A DNA stretch of 64,000 nucleotides from Armatimonadota bacterium (GTDB lineage: Bacteria > Armatimonadota > UBA5829 > DTJY01). The position numbers were made by a program, and so were the translations under genes. The notes under the pieces are model-generated. The model did not search any database. It was not told where the DNA came from and saw only the letters and a list, made by a program, of their open reading frames with translations. Location: NCBI GenBank assembly GCA_029907255.1, contig JARYMF010000002.1, forward strand, positions 248,001 through 312,000. Direction: 5' to 3'. Positions 17,369-26,920 of this stretch are shown here, one piece after another (the stretch's first letter is position 1; the number at the start of each line of letters is the position of its first letter).

Positions 17369-18142
17369 CTATTTATTTTCTTTTAGATTCTTGATAAAGG
17401 GTTCAAATAAATCTATTGGTACTGGGAAAATGGTTGTGCTGTTATGTTCGCTCGCGACCTCAGTAAGTGTCTGAAGGAATCTAAGCTGAATCGCTGCAGG
17501 TTCCTTGCTAATAATCGCCGCGGCTTGAGCCAATTTCTCAGCTGCTTGGAATTCGCCTTCTGCATTGATGATCTTTGCGCGGCGCTCGCGTTCGGTCTCT
17601 GCCTGCTTTGCCATCGCGCGCTTCATGCCGTCAGGTAGGATAACGTCTCTAATCTCGACGCTTGTAACCTTGACACCCCATGGCTCGGTTTGTTCGTCAA
17701 TGACTGTTTGAAGGTGTTCGTTTATCTTTTCGCGTTCGGATAGGAGCTCGTCGAGCATTGCTTGACCGACGGTGCTTCGAAGGGTCGTTTGGGCAATAAG
17801 AGCCGTCGCTTTTACAAAATTTTCAATCTTCAAAACGGCGTCTTGAGCATTTACAACGCGGAAGTATACAACTGCATCAACGGTGACTGGAACATTATCC
17901 CTCGTCATCATCTCCTGCTTGGGTACGTCCATCGTCACAATGCGTAGGTCAATACGAAACAGAGTGTCTACAAACGGAATAATAAATCGTAAGCCAGGCA
18001 ATTTTACATGACTGAAGCGTCCCCACCTGAGTACAACTCCTCGTTCGTATTCTTTGATTACCCGCACCGCAGAAGGCATTACTATTGCACCAAAAAAGAA
18101 AAGTGCGACAATTATTACCGTAATCGTTACATCTGCTGTCAT
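17369..18142 (-). CDS. Slipin (stomatin/prohibitin-family SPFH protein)
   Basis: Membrane-anchored scaffold of the SPFH superfamily. One N-terminal membrane segment (residues 5-25) is followed by the SPFH domain (EYERGVVLRWGRFSHVKLPGL, a typical slipin opening) and a C-terminal coiled coil rich in Glu, Arg and Ala (about 175-225). It starts 2 nt after the stop of the NfeD-type protease gene, with AAGGAG inside that gene's end. The nfeD-slipin pair is a widely conserved operon, and the archaeal NfeD homologue is known to cleave its partner slipin. The role is presumed to be membrane microdomain or quality control. Confidence 0.93.
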   Translation of the reverse strand: MTADVTITVIIVALFFFGAIVMPSAVRVIKEYERGVVLRWGRFSHVKLPGLRFIIPFVDTLFRIDLRIVTMDVPKQEMMTRDNVPVTVDAVVYFRVVNAQDAVLKIENFVKATALIAQTTLRSTVGQAMLDELLSEREKINEHLQTVIDEQTEPWGVKVTSVEIRDVILPDGMKRAMAKQAETERERRAKIINAEGEFQAAEKLAQAAAIISKEPAAIQLRFLQTLTEVASEHNSTTIFPVPIDLFEPFIKNLKENK

Positions 18143-18144
18143 AG

Positions 18145-19437
18145 CTAGCTCTCCTTTCTAACTTTAAGTGTTAGCTTATCAACTGCAACTATTCGAACTC
18201 GCTCGCCCTTTTTTACTGGGTCGCCTTCAGCAATAGCGTTCCAGTATTCACCTTCGATAAACACTTTGCCTTTAGGGTTGAGGTCGGTTCTGGCTTCCAC
18301 TACCTGGCCAACTAAGCCTTCAGCACCTGTAACTACTTTGAGTTTTTGGGCGCGTGCGCCTGCACCTAACGCAAACAAGAAGAATCCGGCAGTCAGAATT
18401 GTCATTGTTATTACAAGTGTCATCGAGATTCGCATGGCAGGCGTCCTGGTCTCAAAAAGGATTAAAGATCCTATAATAAACGCAATAATCCCTCCTACTG
18501 TGAGTATCCCGTGTCCTGGAACAAAGAGATCTGTTACAAAAAGGATTATCCCAAAGGCGATTAGCAAAATTCCCGTTAGGTTGATTGGCAAAATGGCGAA
18601 CGAGTATAAAGCCAGTAAAAGGGCGATGCCGCCGATTACTCCAGGGAAGATTGAACCTGGATTGTTTAATTCGAAAATAATTCCATATATTGCTATTAGC
18701 ATAAGTATATAAGCGACATTGGGGTTGCTTATTATATGGAGAAATTTTTCACGAATTGAAGGCGCAATCTCTTTTAAAGTTGCACCTTTGGTGTTTATGG
18801 TATGCATTCCATCGGCTGTCTTGACTTTTCGGCCATCAAGCTGATTGAGCAGGTCGCGCATATCTTTGGCGATAATGTCAATAACATTCTTTTTTATAGC
18901 TTCCTCCTCTGTTGAGGAAATGCTCTTGCGCACAATCATCTCAGCCCATTCAACATTCCTCCCACGTCGTTTTGCAATGGAGCGTGCGTAGGCTGCGGCA
19001 TCGTTTTCAATTTTAGTAGCCATGGTTTTGTCTACCTGCTCGCCTCCGATGTTGACCGGGTGTGCCGCACCAATGGCTGTTCCTGGACTCATTGCCGCAA
19101 TATGGGAGGCGAGGGTTATTATCGCACCCGCCGAAGCCGCCCGTGCACCCTGGGGCCAAACGTACACCACTATTGGTACACGGCTGTTGAAAAAGTCTTT
19201 GACTATGGCGCGCATCGAGTCATCTAGGCCACCAGGGGTTTCCAGTTTGATGATAAGCGCTTGCGCGTTATCCTGCTCGGCAATTTCGATTGCTCGGTGA
19301 ATATATTGAGCAATGGCAGGACCTATGGGTCCTTCGACTCGAATGATATCTACTGTAGGCGCAGAGGCTGCCATTGCCGATAATGAGAGAAGTATAATTG
19401 CTAGAATCGGTGCAAAGGAAGCAAAGGTTTTAGGCAT
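18145..19437 (-). CDS. NfeD-family membrane serine protease (ClpP-class, long form)
   Basis: Long-form NfeD. It has a signal peptide (residues 1-24), then an extracytoplasmic ClpP-like protease domain with candidate nucleophile Ser102 (ARAASAGA) and general base Lys142, the Ser-Lys dyad arrangement of this family. About four membrane helices (roughly 235-360) follow, then a C-terminal OB-fold NfeD domain (GLVGQVVEARTDLNPKGKVFIEG). Length is 430 residues. I chose the ATG at 19437 because AAGGAG lies 5 nt upstream and the signal peptide begins there; the frame is open to a TTG at 19452. It is co-transcribed with the slipin gene. Confidence 0.93.
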   Translation of the reverse strand: MPKTFASFAPILAIILLSLSAMAASAPTVDIIRVEGPIGPAIAQYIHRAIEIAEQDNAQALIIKLETPGGLDDSMRAIVKDFFNSRVPIVVYVWPQGARAASAGAIITLASHIAAMSPGTAIGAAHPVNIGGEQVDKTMATKIENDAAAYARSIAKRRGRNVEWAEMIVRKSISSTEEEAIKKNVIDIIAKDMRDLLNQLDGRKVKTADGMHTINTKGATLKEIAPSIREKFLHIISNPNVAYILMLIAIYGIIFELNNPGSIFPGVIGGIALLLALYSFAILPINLTGILLIAFGIILFVTDLFVPGHGILTVGGIIAFIIGSLILFETRTPAMRISMTLVITMTILTAGFFLFALGAGARAQKLKVVTGAEGLVGQVVEARTDLNPKGKVFIEGEYWNAIAEGDPVKKGERVRIVAVDKLTLKVRKES

Positions 19438-19482
19438 GATTTCTCCTTGCAAGTTTTTTCGAAAGAGGCTCTCATTGAGGGC

Positions 19483-19511
19483 ATATTATAGGTTTTTTTT
19501 AGAAAAGTCAA
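19483..19511 (-). promoter_or_regulatory. Predicted promoter of the nfeD-slipin operon
   Basis: On the minus strand, TTGACT (19511-19506), a 17-bp spacer and TAATAT (19488-19483). An overlapping TATAAT lies 2 bp upstream with a 15-bp spacer. The predicted leader is about 40 nt. Confidence 0.55.
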
Positions 19512-19620
19512 GTAAACCTATTGGGTTTGTCTGAAGTGCAAAGATAACCTTTGTGAGAGGAATTGCCTTTCGTTTTTAGGTCCAAAGCCTTTCCTAAAAA
19601 GTTGTTGGCTTTGATTTCTC

Positions 19621-19650
19621 TTGACTCTAATTCCTAGAAGGTGATATAAA
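19621..19650 (+). promoter_or_regulatory. Predicted promoter of the S55-peptidase gene
   Basis: TTGACT (19621-19626), an 18-bp spacer ending in TGA, and TATAAA (19645-19650). The predicted leader is about 64 nt before the ATG at 19721. Confidence 0.55.
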
Positions 19651-19720
19651 CTAGTAACAAAACCGAAATCGAGATTTATCGCACTATTTACCGCTTCTTT
19701 TAATGAAAGGGATTCGGCGC

Positions 19721-22700
19721 ATGTCTCTCAAAAGGCTCTGGATTCTCCCCATTTTATTTGGTCTGTTTGTTGGCTTTTCTGCCAATGCGGCAAATAAAGT
19801 AATGCCTCCTATTGACCTGGTTGATGCGAAGAACATAATACTCGTCGATGAAATTAAGCCAGGTATGAAGGGTTATGGTAAGACGGTCTTCCGAGGAACT
19901 AAAATCGAGACCTTTCAGGTTGAAGTTCTCGGCATAATGAAAAAGGTTAACTTCGGCACCGACCTAATCTTGGTTAAAATGACGGGCGGGCCGATTACGG
20001 CTCGAGGTGCGAACTTAATCCAGGGAATGAGTGGAAGCCCCATTTATCTGAACGGCAAAATTGCTGGGGCGTTGGCTTACGGCGAGGCTTTTGGAAAAGA
20101 GCCCATTGCCATGGTAACGCCAATCCAGTATATGCTAGAGGCGTGGGACCCCAAGTTGCCAAGCAAGCCGTCCTCATTCTTCCCATTTAGTACCACTGGT
20201 CTACAGCGGCCAATTACTCTAAATGGGAAATCCTATTCGAAAATAAGCATTGACTATGCTGGTACGCAATTGGCGCCAGAGCCAGGCGTTCTGTACATGC
20301 GTCCGCTTGCCACGCATATATTAGTTAGTAGCATGTCGCCTAGAATTATGGCTTGGCTTAGCGAAAGTCTCAAGCCATTAAATGTGATTCCAATCGCTGG
20401 TCCAGGCAGAGCGGTTGACAAAGCAAATCTAGATATAGACATCCAGCCAGGCGCTGCTGTCGGAGTTTCTTTCGTTACTGGTGACCTTGATGCCACAGGG
20501 ATTGGAACGGTGACTTATCGGCGAGGAAATAAAATAGTTGCCTTCGGACATCCAATGTTCTCAGATGGCTTGATGAACGGCATTGGCCCAATGGCCGCCC
20601 CACTCACCACTGCATATGTGTATGATATATTTCCAAGTATTATGGTCTCGAGTAAGATTGCGGCTCCGGTTAAGACGATTGGATGCGTTTTTCAGGATAG
20701 ACCGTGGGCTATTGCTGGTGAGATTGGTAGAAAAGCAGAAACCATCCCAGTAATTGTTCACGTCACTGACAAGGCAACCGACCGAAAGAGGGATTTTCGC
20801 GTCGAAGTAATCAATCATCCATTGCTTGCAATGAATTTCATTGTGGCAGCAACCGCAGAGGCGATTTTTGAATTAAGAGGCAGCCCAGGCGATGCTACTG
20901 CAAATGTGAAGGTCCAGGTAACCGCAGAAGAGTTAGGTACAATTACACGGGAAAATGTCTTTTTCGATCCTGTCTCGATAGACATGGAATCGGTAAATGA
21001 GCTTATACAAATTTTGAGCATGCTTCGCTTCAACCCCTTCTATCCGGTAGCAGTTCAGAAAGTAGAAGTATGGGCAGATATAACACCAAAGCATCCCACG
21101 GCTAAAATCGATCGCGTATTCCTAAAAGAAGCCAAGTATAAGCCAGGCGATACAGTTGAGATTGGCGTTGTGCTTAAACCTTTCAAAGGCGAAAAACAGA
21201 CAAAAACCATCAAGCTAGAGCTTCCGAAGAATATGCAGTCGGGAAATTACCAAATACAAATCCGAGGCGGCGCCAGCAGCGGCGTGGCGATGGTTGTTTC
21301 TGAGGAAGGCGTGCAGGAGTCTTTGATTATTGGTGGGCAGTCGGTTATTTCGCCTTCGAGGCCTGCATTTGAGAACCTCCAGCAAATGGTTAGGAAATTT
21401 CTGGAGCGTGAAAAGAACAACGAATTGGTAGCAAAGATAACGCTTCCAAAGCTTGTGCCAAGCATTGGCGGAGAAAAACTCTCTGGGCTTCCACCTTCTA
21501 TCGCCGATGCAATGAGATCTTCAAAATCCAGCGCCCTCGCCACAGAGCGCGATGAGGTCAAGACCGTTGTTTCAACCGATTGGATCATTCAGGGTATGCA
21601 AATGCTTTCAATATCCGTACAGAAGGTGGAAAAGAGCGAGAAGAAGTCCACGTCGCCAAAGGGCCCTGAAAGTGCACAACCACCTAGCTCTCAAGGAGGC
21701 GAGGAAGAGCAGGATGAAGGTTCGGCTCCAGGACGTAGTGAAGGCAAGCCGTCGGAGACGGATTATTCGGAATTTGGCATACCGTCGTATGGTGATATTC
21801 AAACTAGGGTTCTATCCTCGACGACTGAGCCTCCCGCCAAGTCTGAGCCCCAGAAAACAGATAAACAAACCGAGATGCTGGGGAGCAAGACCGAATCTCC
21901 CAAGGGGACTACTTCTCCTACTACTTCTACAGCATCTACTGAAGAGAAGCCAGTGGGCAGAGCGGCATCAGTTTGGAAGCAAACCACGCGTAGCGATTTT
22001 ATGCTAGGCACCTTTGTAAACACTGCCGCAACTTCTGGCGACCTTCTATTATTGGCAAGCTCCATCAAGCCGTTTTTCGAGTCAAGCGAGACTTTCGTAT
22101 GGTCCCTTCTTCCAGACGGCAATGGAAACATTTTTGCGGGTACAGGTAATAACGGCATCATATATAAAGTGGCTGCGGATGGAACGGCGTCTGTTTATTA
22201 TGACTCCGATGAGCTGGCAATCCACAGCTTGGCGTTGGATTCCGCTGGCAATGTCTATGCTGGAACTTCTCCAAATGGGAAGGTTCTGAAAATTGCCCCC
22301 GATGGCAAGGCTACCGCGCTTTTCGATGCTGACGAAAAATATATATCGGCTCTTTCACTCGATAGCAAAGGCAACATTTATGCAGCGACTGGCGATAAAT
22401 GCAAGGTTTACCGAATATCGCCTGACTCAAAGGTAGAAGTCCTGCTCGATACTTCAGAATTCCATGCTCTATCGCTAGCTGTAGACAGAAACGATAATGT
22501 GTACGTTGGCACTGGCCTCAACGGTATAATCTACAAAATTACACCAGCCGGCAGGGTTAGCGTATTTTATGATGCTGCCGAAGAATCTGTGACAGCGCTT
22601 GCCGTTAATGAGAGTGGCGTGGTTTTTGCGGGCACATCGCCCAAGGGCGTCATTTACAAGCTAGCGCCAGATGCACCTTCAAGAGTACTTTACGACAAAG

Positions 22701-24106
22701 CAGGTACGGGAATATATGGCATTGTTGCCGAAGCTTCTGGGAATGTTTATGCGCTCAATGCATCTAACGTCTTCAAGATATTTCCGGACGAAACAGTCTG
22801 CACTTTAAACAACGAGCATGATGTGCAATTTCTATCGCTAGCGGTTTCAAATGGTACTCTGTTCGCAGGCACTGGAAATATAGGGTCAATTTACCGGGCA
22901 GATGTAGGCAAAACGACTGAAGGTACATATGAGTCGCCGGTGCACGACTGCGGGCAAGCTTCCTCGTGGGGTGTGATTACTTGGACTGCGGAGACTCCCA
23001 AGGGTTCATCTGTTACGCTCCGAACACGCACAGGGTGGGTGGCCGAACCTGATTCCACATGGAGCGAGTGGTCATCACCCTATCTATCATCTGGTTCAAA
23101 GATTGCCAGTCCGCCGGGAAGATATATTCAGTATATAGCAACGCTTGCTACCGAAGATGCCTCAATTAGCCCCAAGCTGAGGGATGTTGAAATCGTTTTT
23201 CTCCCTAAGAATCAAAGCCCAAAGGTTACGTTTGTCTCGCCTAAGGGAGGAGAGAAGTGGTCAAAGAAAAAGACAATCAAGTGGACGGGCGCTGACCCAG
23301 ATAACGATACTCTAACTTATGAGCTTTTTTGTTCTACCGATAATGGTGCGACTTGGCAGAAGTTGAGCGATAAAGTTAAGTCTTCACCAGAAACGACTAA
23401 CAACTCGCCGAGAGAGCAGTCGTCCGAGAAAAAGGAGCTCAATCGAAAGGCAACTGCGCCGATTAGCATAAAAAACGATGACCCTGAGAAAATGATTGCG
23501 GAGATGGCTGCCGAGCTTGAAAAGCACCCCGAAATTCCGCAGGACGTGAAAGACAAGATAATGGAACAAGCGCCATCAATTATTGCAGAGGGAAGCAGGC
23601 AGGCTAAAGAAAATGCAGATTCAAGAGAAGAGGACAGCAAGGCAGAGGTCAAGACGGATACTTCTTCAACTAAGCAAACAAGCTTTACATGGGATACTTC
23701 GAAGTATCCTGACGGAACATATCTAATCAAAATTGTAGCTTCAGACCGAACAAGCAATCCTATAGACCCTCTTACGGTCGAAGCGATTTCTGAGCCGTTT
23801 ATAGTAACGAACAAAGCTCCGAAGGTTTATGCGTTTAAAAAGACTCTCACCATCTTGGCGGACAGGTCTGTGAGGGTAGAGGGTGTGACGTTCCACGACG
23901 TAGTGGGGGTCGCTGGTGTCCAATTTAAGGTTGACTCTGGAGATTGGATGGCGGCGGCTGCCTCTGATGGCATATTCGATACGCAATTCGAAACTTTCGT
24001 AGTGGTGACACAGCCTCTTGACAAAGGAAAGCACACTGTTGAGATTAAATCAATCGACCAAGCTGGTAATGCGGCGTCCACAAAGTTAGAGGTTGAAATT
24101 AACTAG
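19721..24106 (+). CDS. Very large secreted SpoIVB-type S55 peptidase/beta-propeller protein
   Basis: About 1461 residues with a signal peptide (1-24). Residues 35-290 match the S55 (SpoIVB peptidase) family: LVDEIKPGMKGYGKTVF, QGMSGSPIYLNG at 101-112 with candidate nucleophile Ser104/Ser106, and AFGHPM with His277. Residues 290-630 are beta-rich. Residues 633-750 are a Ser/Pro/Glu/Lys-rich linker. Residues 767-1063 are six to seven propeller blades repeating the pattern GNVYAGT-PNGKVLKI-PDGK. Then come a jelly-roll-like segment and Ig-like modules interrupted by an acidic insert (about 1215-1320). The start was set by AAGGG 9 nt upstream and by the signal peptide; an ATG at 19703 lacks both. 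Probably cell-surface or periplasmic; the substrate is unknown. Confidence 0.8.
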   Translation: MSLKRLWILPILFGLFVGFSANAANKVMPPIDLVDAKNIILVDEIKPGMKGYGKTVFRGTKIETFQVEVLGIMKKVNFGTDLILVKMTGGPITARGANLIQGMSGSPIYLNGKIAGALAYGEAFGKEPIAMVTPIQYMLEAWDPKLPSKPSSFFPFSTTGLQRPITLNGKSYSKISIDYAGTQLAPEPGVLYMRPLATHILVSSMSPRIMAWLSESLKPLNVIPIAGPGRAVDKANLDIDIQPGAAVGVSFVTGDLDATGIGTVTYRRGNKIVAFGHPMFSDGLMNGIGPMAAPLTTAYVYDIFPSIMVSSKIAAPVKTIGCVFQDRPWAIAGEIGRKAETIPVIVHVTDKATDRKRDFRVEVINHPLLAMNFIVAATAEAIFELRGSPGDATANVKVQVTAEELGTITRENVFFDPVSIDMESVNELIQILSMLRFNPFYPVAVQKVEVWADITPKHPTAKIDRVFLKEAKYKPGDTVEIGVVLKPFKGEKQTKTIKLELPKNMQSGNYQIQIRGGASSGVAMVVSEEGVQESLIIGGQSVISPSRPAFENLQQMVRKFLEREKNNELVAKITLPKLVPSIGGEKLSGLPPSIADAMRSSKSSALATERDEVKTVVSTDWIIQGMQMLSISVQKVEKSEKKSTSPKGPESAQPPSSQGGEEEQDEGSAPGRSEGKPSETDYSEFGIPSYGDIQTRVLSSTTEPPAKSEPQKTDKQTEMLGSKTESPKGTTSPTTSTASTEEKPVGRAASVWKQTTRSDFMLGTFVNTAATSGDLLLLASSIKPFFESSETFVWSLLPDGNGNIFAGTGNNGIIYKVAADGTASVYYDSDELAIHSLALDSAGNVYAGTSPNGKVLKIAPDGKATALFDADEKYISALSLDSKGNIYAATGDKCKVYRISPDSKVEVLLDTSEFHALSLAVDRNDNVYVGTGLNGIIYKITPAGRVSVFYDAAEESVTALAVNESGVVFAGTSPKGVIYKLAPDAPSRVLYDKAGTGIYGIVAEASGNVYALNASNVFKIFPDETVCTLNNEHDVQFLSLAVSNGTLFAGTGNIGSIYRADVGKTTEGTYESPVHDCGQASSWGVITWTAETPKGSSVTLRTRTGWVAEPDSTWSEWSSPYLSSGSKIASPPGRYIQYIATLATEDASISPKLRDVEIVFLPKNQSPKVTFVSPKGGEKWSKKKTIKWTGADPDNDTLTYELFCSTDNGATWQKLSDKVKSSPETTNNSPREQSSEKKELNRKATAPISIKNDDPEKMIAEMAAELEKHPEIPQDVKDKIMEQAPSIIAEGSRQAKENADSREEDSKAEVKTDTSSTKQTSFTWDTSKYPDGTYLIKIVASDRTSNPIDPLTVEAISEPFIVTNKAPKVYAFKKTLTILADRSVRVEGVTFHDVVGVAGVQFKVDSGDWMAAAASDGIFDTQFETFVVVTQPLDKGKHTVEIKSIDQAGNAASTKLEVEIN

Positions 24107-24248
24107 CTACTTGTATAAAGTTGTTTGGACCACCTAATAGATTTGGTGTGAAAATAAATCCGCATTGCCTCTTGTTTGCTTCGCTGAAGATAGTTAAAAG
24201 CCTTGGTTGCTGATTTAAGTTGCCGCTGAATATGAGTGGTCGACAATT

Positions 24249-25724
24249 TCAGAAATTAACACCATAGATCTCGCCGTCCACGAACTCGAACCTAAGGCGG
24301 ACGCATTCGTAGCGATGGTCGGCAATTGATGCATTTTTCCACCTAAGAATGTGCTCTTCGCAATCTCCTTGGACTGGTATCGAGTCATTTAGGTGAAAGC
24401 CAGGAAGCTTTCTGCCAAAAGCGTCGCATAATTCAGCTTTCAACCAGCCGCGGATGTTTGCATCAACGCATATTTCTTCGCGGGACGGGAAGAGTGGGTC
24501 GGTAATGAACCCGCCTAGCGTGCGTCCAGCACTTAAACCAACAAAACGGTTTTTTGCAAAGCAAGACCCCATAGTCTTAACTCTATGGACCTTTGCATTG
24601 TGTGGGTCAGGCGTTCCAAAATAGAGCACCAACCATTGGTTGCCCAGGTCTACCCAGGAGTTTGCGGCATAAATGCCCTTTGTATCCATTGCTCCTGAGC
24701 CTTCTTCCGAGCGAGGAATCCAGCCTCCGCGGACGGGGCGCTCCCAGTAGCTTCCGTCGCGCGAAAAGCAAAGGTCGGTGTCCATCGTCTGCTGCCCGTC
24801 TTCAACGCGATAGTAACCTAACATGCCTATCATCAAGTCTTCATGCCATTGGACGGCTAAAAAATAGAACTGCAGGTCCCATGGGTCGCGGTCGTCGGGC
24901 ATTAGAATTAGCTCAGGGTTACTCCAATTTATGCCATCTTCGCTTAATCGTCGGTGGATAAGACGGTGGACCCCCGGCGCGTTATCCACATCTACTCGTC
25001 GGTCTGGTATTGCTGGATGAAGCCAGACGGAATAACACTCAAAGCGGCCAAGCTGGTCGTTGAAATAAACATGCGTCGAGTCGTTTGTCCAAAGGCGTTT
25101 GCGTGCCAGAACTTCGCTTTGTGGGAGCGAAATTTCTATCATCTTTTCAGGACTTAGTCCTTCGGCTAGCTTCCATAGGCCGCCGTCATGCGGATGGTAT
25201 AGGACTGGCTTCTCAATGTTTGGCACGCGCCAGCGTAAGCCGTCTTCACTTTCAGCGATTAGGTAGCGCAGATGCCCTTCTCGATGCTTCCAAAAGTACA
25301 TACGCCATCGCCCGTCTGGTAGCTGTAGAACTTTTGGATGCGTGAGGAATGTTTGGTCGCGGATGCCTTCAAAGCAGATAAGATTAGTGTCATGTCCGTC
25401 AATCTCTACTTGACCTAGTAGTTTTGGAGTCCAGTGGAAAGCATTGAGCGATTCCCAGACGCCGATGCGCATCCCCGATTGTCCCATAATATTAGTCATA
25501 CCATAAGTCCGATATGTGCCGTCTTCTATAGGGATTGGGTCGCACAGCATTATATTTTCGAAATTCGGTCCAGGGCTTTCAATCTGGCATTCTACCTTCT
25601 TTACCGGTGCGTAGACATGCCGTACTCCAAATGCGCTGGCAAGGAGCTTTTCGGAAAAAAAGAATTGGCGGTGGGAAATCTCTCCCTTTGGAAGACGAGT
25701 AATTGTTGGCAAGTATTTTCTCAC
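24249..25724 (-). CDS. GH43/GH32-like five-bladed propeller protein
   Basis: About 491 residues, probably cytoplasmic (no signal). Repeated motifs of the type SEDGLRWRVP, SEDGINWSNP and SRDGSYWERP are characteristic of furanosidase-type propellers (GH32, GH43, GH130). I do not see an unambiguous catalytic triad, so the substrate is open. The start is a GTG at 25724 whose last bases form the TGA stop of ispDF (GTGA overlap), with GGAGGG 8 nt upstream inside ispDF. The frame is open to 25778, but that would discard this clear signal. It is odd that a sugar-active protein is the last gene of a complex I/isoprenoid run. Confidence 0.65.
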   Translation of the reverse strand: MRKYLPTITRLPKGEISHRQFFFSEKLLASAFGVRHVYAPVKKVECQIESPGPNFENIMLCDPIPIEDGTYRTYGMTNIMGQSGMRIGVWESLNAFHWTPKLLGQVEIDGHDTNLICFEGIRDQTFLTHPKVLQLPDGRWRMYFWKHREGHLRYLIAESEDGLRWRVPNIEKPVLYHPHDGGLWKLAEGLSPEKMIEISLPQSEVLARKRLWTNDSTHVYFNDQLGRFECYSVWLHPAIPDRRVDVDNAPGVHRLIHRRLSEDGINWSNPELILMPDDRDPWDLQFYFLAVQWHEDLMIGMLGYYRVEDGQQTMDTDLCFSRDGSYWERPVRGGWIPRSEEGSGAMDTKGIYAANSWVDLGNQWLVLYFGTPDPHNAKVHRVKTMGSCFAKNRFVGLSAGRTLGGFITDPLFPSREEICVDANIRGWLKAELCDAFGRKLPGFHLNDSIPVQGDCEEHILRWKNASIADHRYECVRLRFEFVDGEIYGVNF

Positions 25725-26920
25725 TTTGGAATCCCTCCATGATTTGCGGATGGATATACTGTCGCCACCGCATGGCAAGCTATGCCCTCACCTCTGCCGA
25801 CAAAACCGAGCCCTTCGGATGTCGAGGCTTTTATATTCACTTGGCTGGGACTGATTCCAAGCCATTTCGCGATTTCTGAGCGCATTTCGGCAATACGAGC
25901 CGAAATTTTCGGACGCTCGGCTAGTAGCATTACATCAACATTTCCTACCGCCAAGCCTTCATTCGCAATCAACTTGCCGACCTCTGCCAACAATGTTGTG
26001 CTTCGGATGTCTTTGTACTTTGGGTCGGTATTTGGAAATAATTTTCCAATGTCCCCAAGGCCAGCGGCTCCGAGAACGGCATCCATTATTGCGTGCAGCA
26101 TTACATCTGCGTCTGAGTGACCAATCAGTCCTTCCTCACTTTCAAACTCGACGCCACCTAGGTATAGCTTTCTACCCTTTTTGAGTTGATGGACGTCATA
26201 TCCATAGCCAACTTTGGTTTGAAAATGACATGGAATTCTCTTACTCAAGATTGCCTCCGCAATTATGAGATCTGTTGGTGTAGTGACCTTTATGTTTTCT
26301 TGTGAGCCAGCGACAAGGACGACTGGGATGCCAATGCGCTCAACCAGGGAGGCATCGTCCGTGCCGTAGAATCCATCGGCATATGCGCGCTCGTAAGCGG
26401 CAGTAATTACCTCACGTTTGAAAGTTTGAGGGGTTTGAACTGCGTAAAGTTTGCTGCGGTCAAGTGTGGATTCAACCAATAGTCCGTTAGTAGAGGTTTT
26501 GATTGTATCCGTAACGGGTACTGCTGCCACCGCGGCGCCATAGTCCTTTGCAGCTTTAATCGAATCTTCAATAATCCCAGAGTTTACTAAGGGACGTGCT
26601 CCATCATGGATAACTATAATTTCCGCATCAGGGGAGATTGAGCTAAGGCCATTGCGGACAGAATCTTGCCGCTCTTTCCCACCTGCAACTACTTGTTTAA
26701 CTTTCTTGATGTCATAGTTCTTCAGAATTTGTTTTGCACTGGGAATGTCGTCTTCTCCGACAACGAGTATAACCTCACTAACAGAAGGGGAGAGTTCAAA
26801 AGGGCGAAGTGTAAAGACAATGAGTGGTTTACCTAGTAGGGGGACGAAAGCTTTGCTTATCCCCCTACTTAATCTTCTTCCGAGGCCGGATGCTGGAATA
26901 ATTGCGGATATTTCGCTCAA
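25721..26920 (-). CDS. ispDF: Bifunctional IspD/IspF (MEP isoprenoid pathway)
   Basis: Fusion of two MEP-pathway enzymes. Residues 1-225 are IspD, the 2-C-methyl-D-erythritol 4-phosphate cytidylyltransferase: [12 protein letters not shown] with a downstream SKAF lysine, and [10 protein letters not shown]. Residues 235-395 are IspF, the MEcPP synthase: GYGYDVHQL metal motif and [21 protein letters not shown]-type helix. The start is TTG at 26920 with GAGGA 8 nt upstream. It lies 56 nt inside the end of the YacL-like gene, and the glycine-rich nucleotide loop begins right after, so no later start is possible. IspDF fusions are best known from alpha- and epsilonproteobacteria. Confidence 0.95.
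   Translation of the reverse strand: MSEISAIIPASGLGRRLSRGISKAFVPLLGKPLIVFTLRPFELSPSVSEVILVVGEDDIPSAKQILKNYDIKKVKQVVAGGKERQDSVRNGLSSISPDAEIIVIHDGARPLVNSGIIEDSIKAAKDYGAAVAAVPVTDTIKTSTNGLLVESTLDRSKLYAVQTPQTFKREVITAAYERAYADGFYGTDDASLVERIGIPVVLVAGSQENIKVTTPTDLIIAEAILSKRIPCHFQTKVGYGYDVHQLKKGRKLYLGGVEFESEEGLIGHSDADVMLHAIMDAVLGAAGLGDIGKLFPNTDPKYKDIRSTTLLAEVGKLIANEGLAVGNVDVMLLAERPKISARIAEMRSEIAKWLGISPSQVNIKASTSEGLGFVGRGEGIACHAVATVYPSANHGGIPK

Noticed and set aside
21552-22007. Open frame of 151 codons on the plus strand inside the S55-peptidase gene
   Set aside because: It is a Ser/Arg-rich out-of-frame reading of the gene's linker region and lacks a ribosome-binding site.
22020-22910. Tandem DNA repeats or CRISPR-like pattern
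   Set aside because: The repetition is at the protein level only (propeller blades); the nucleotide sequence is not conserved between repeats.
23317-23814. Open frame of 165 codons on the minus strand inside the S55-peptidase gene
   Set aside because: It is the complement of the acidic linker and Ig-like part, with low-complexity Ser runs and no start signal.
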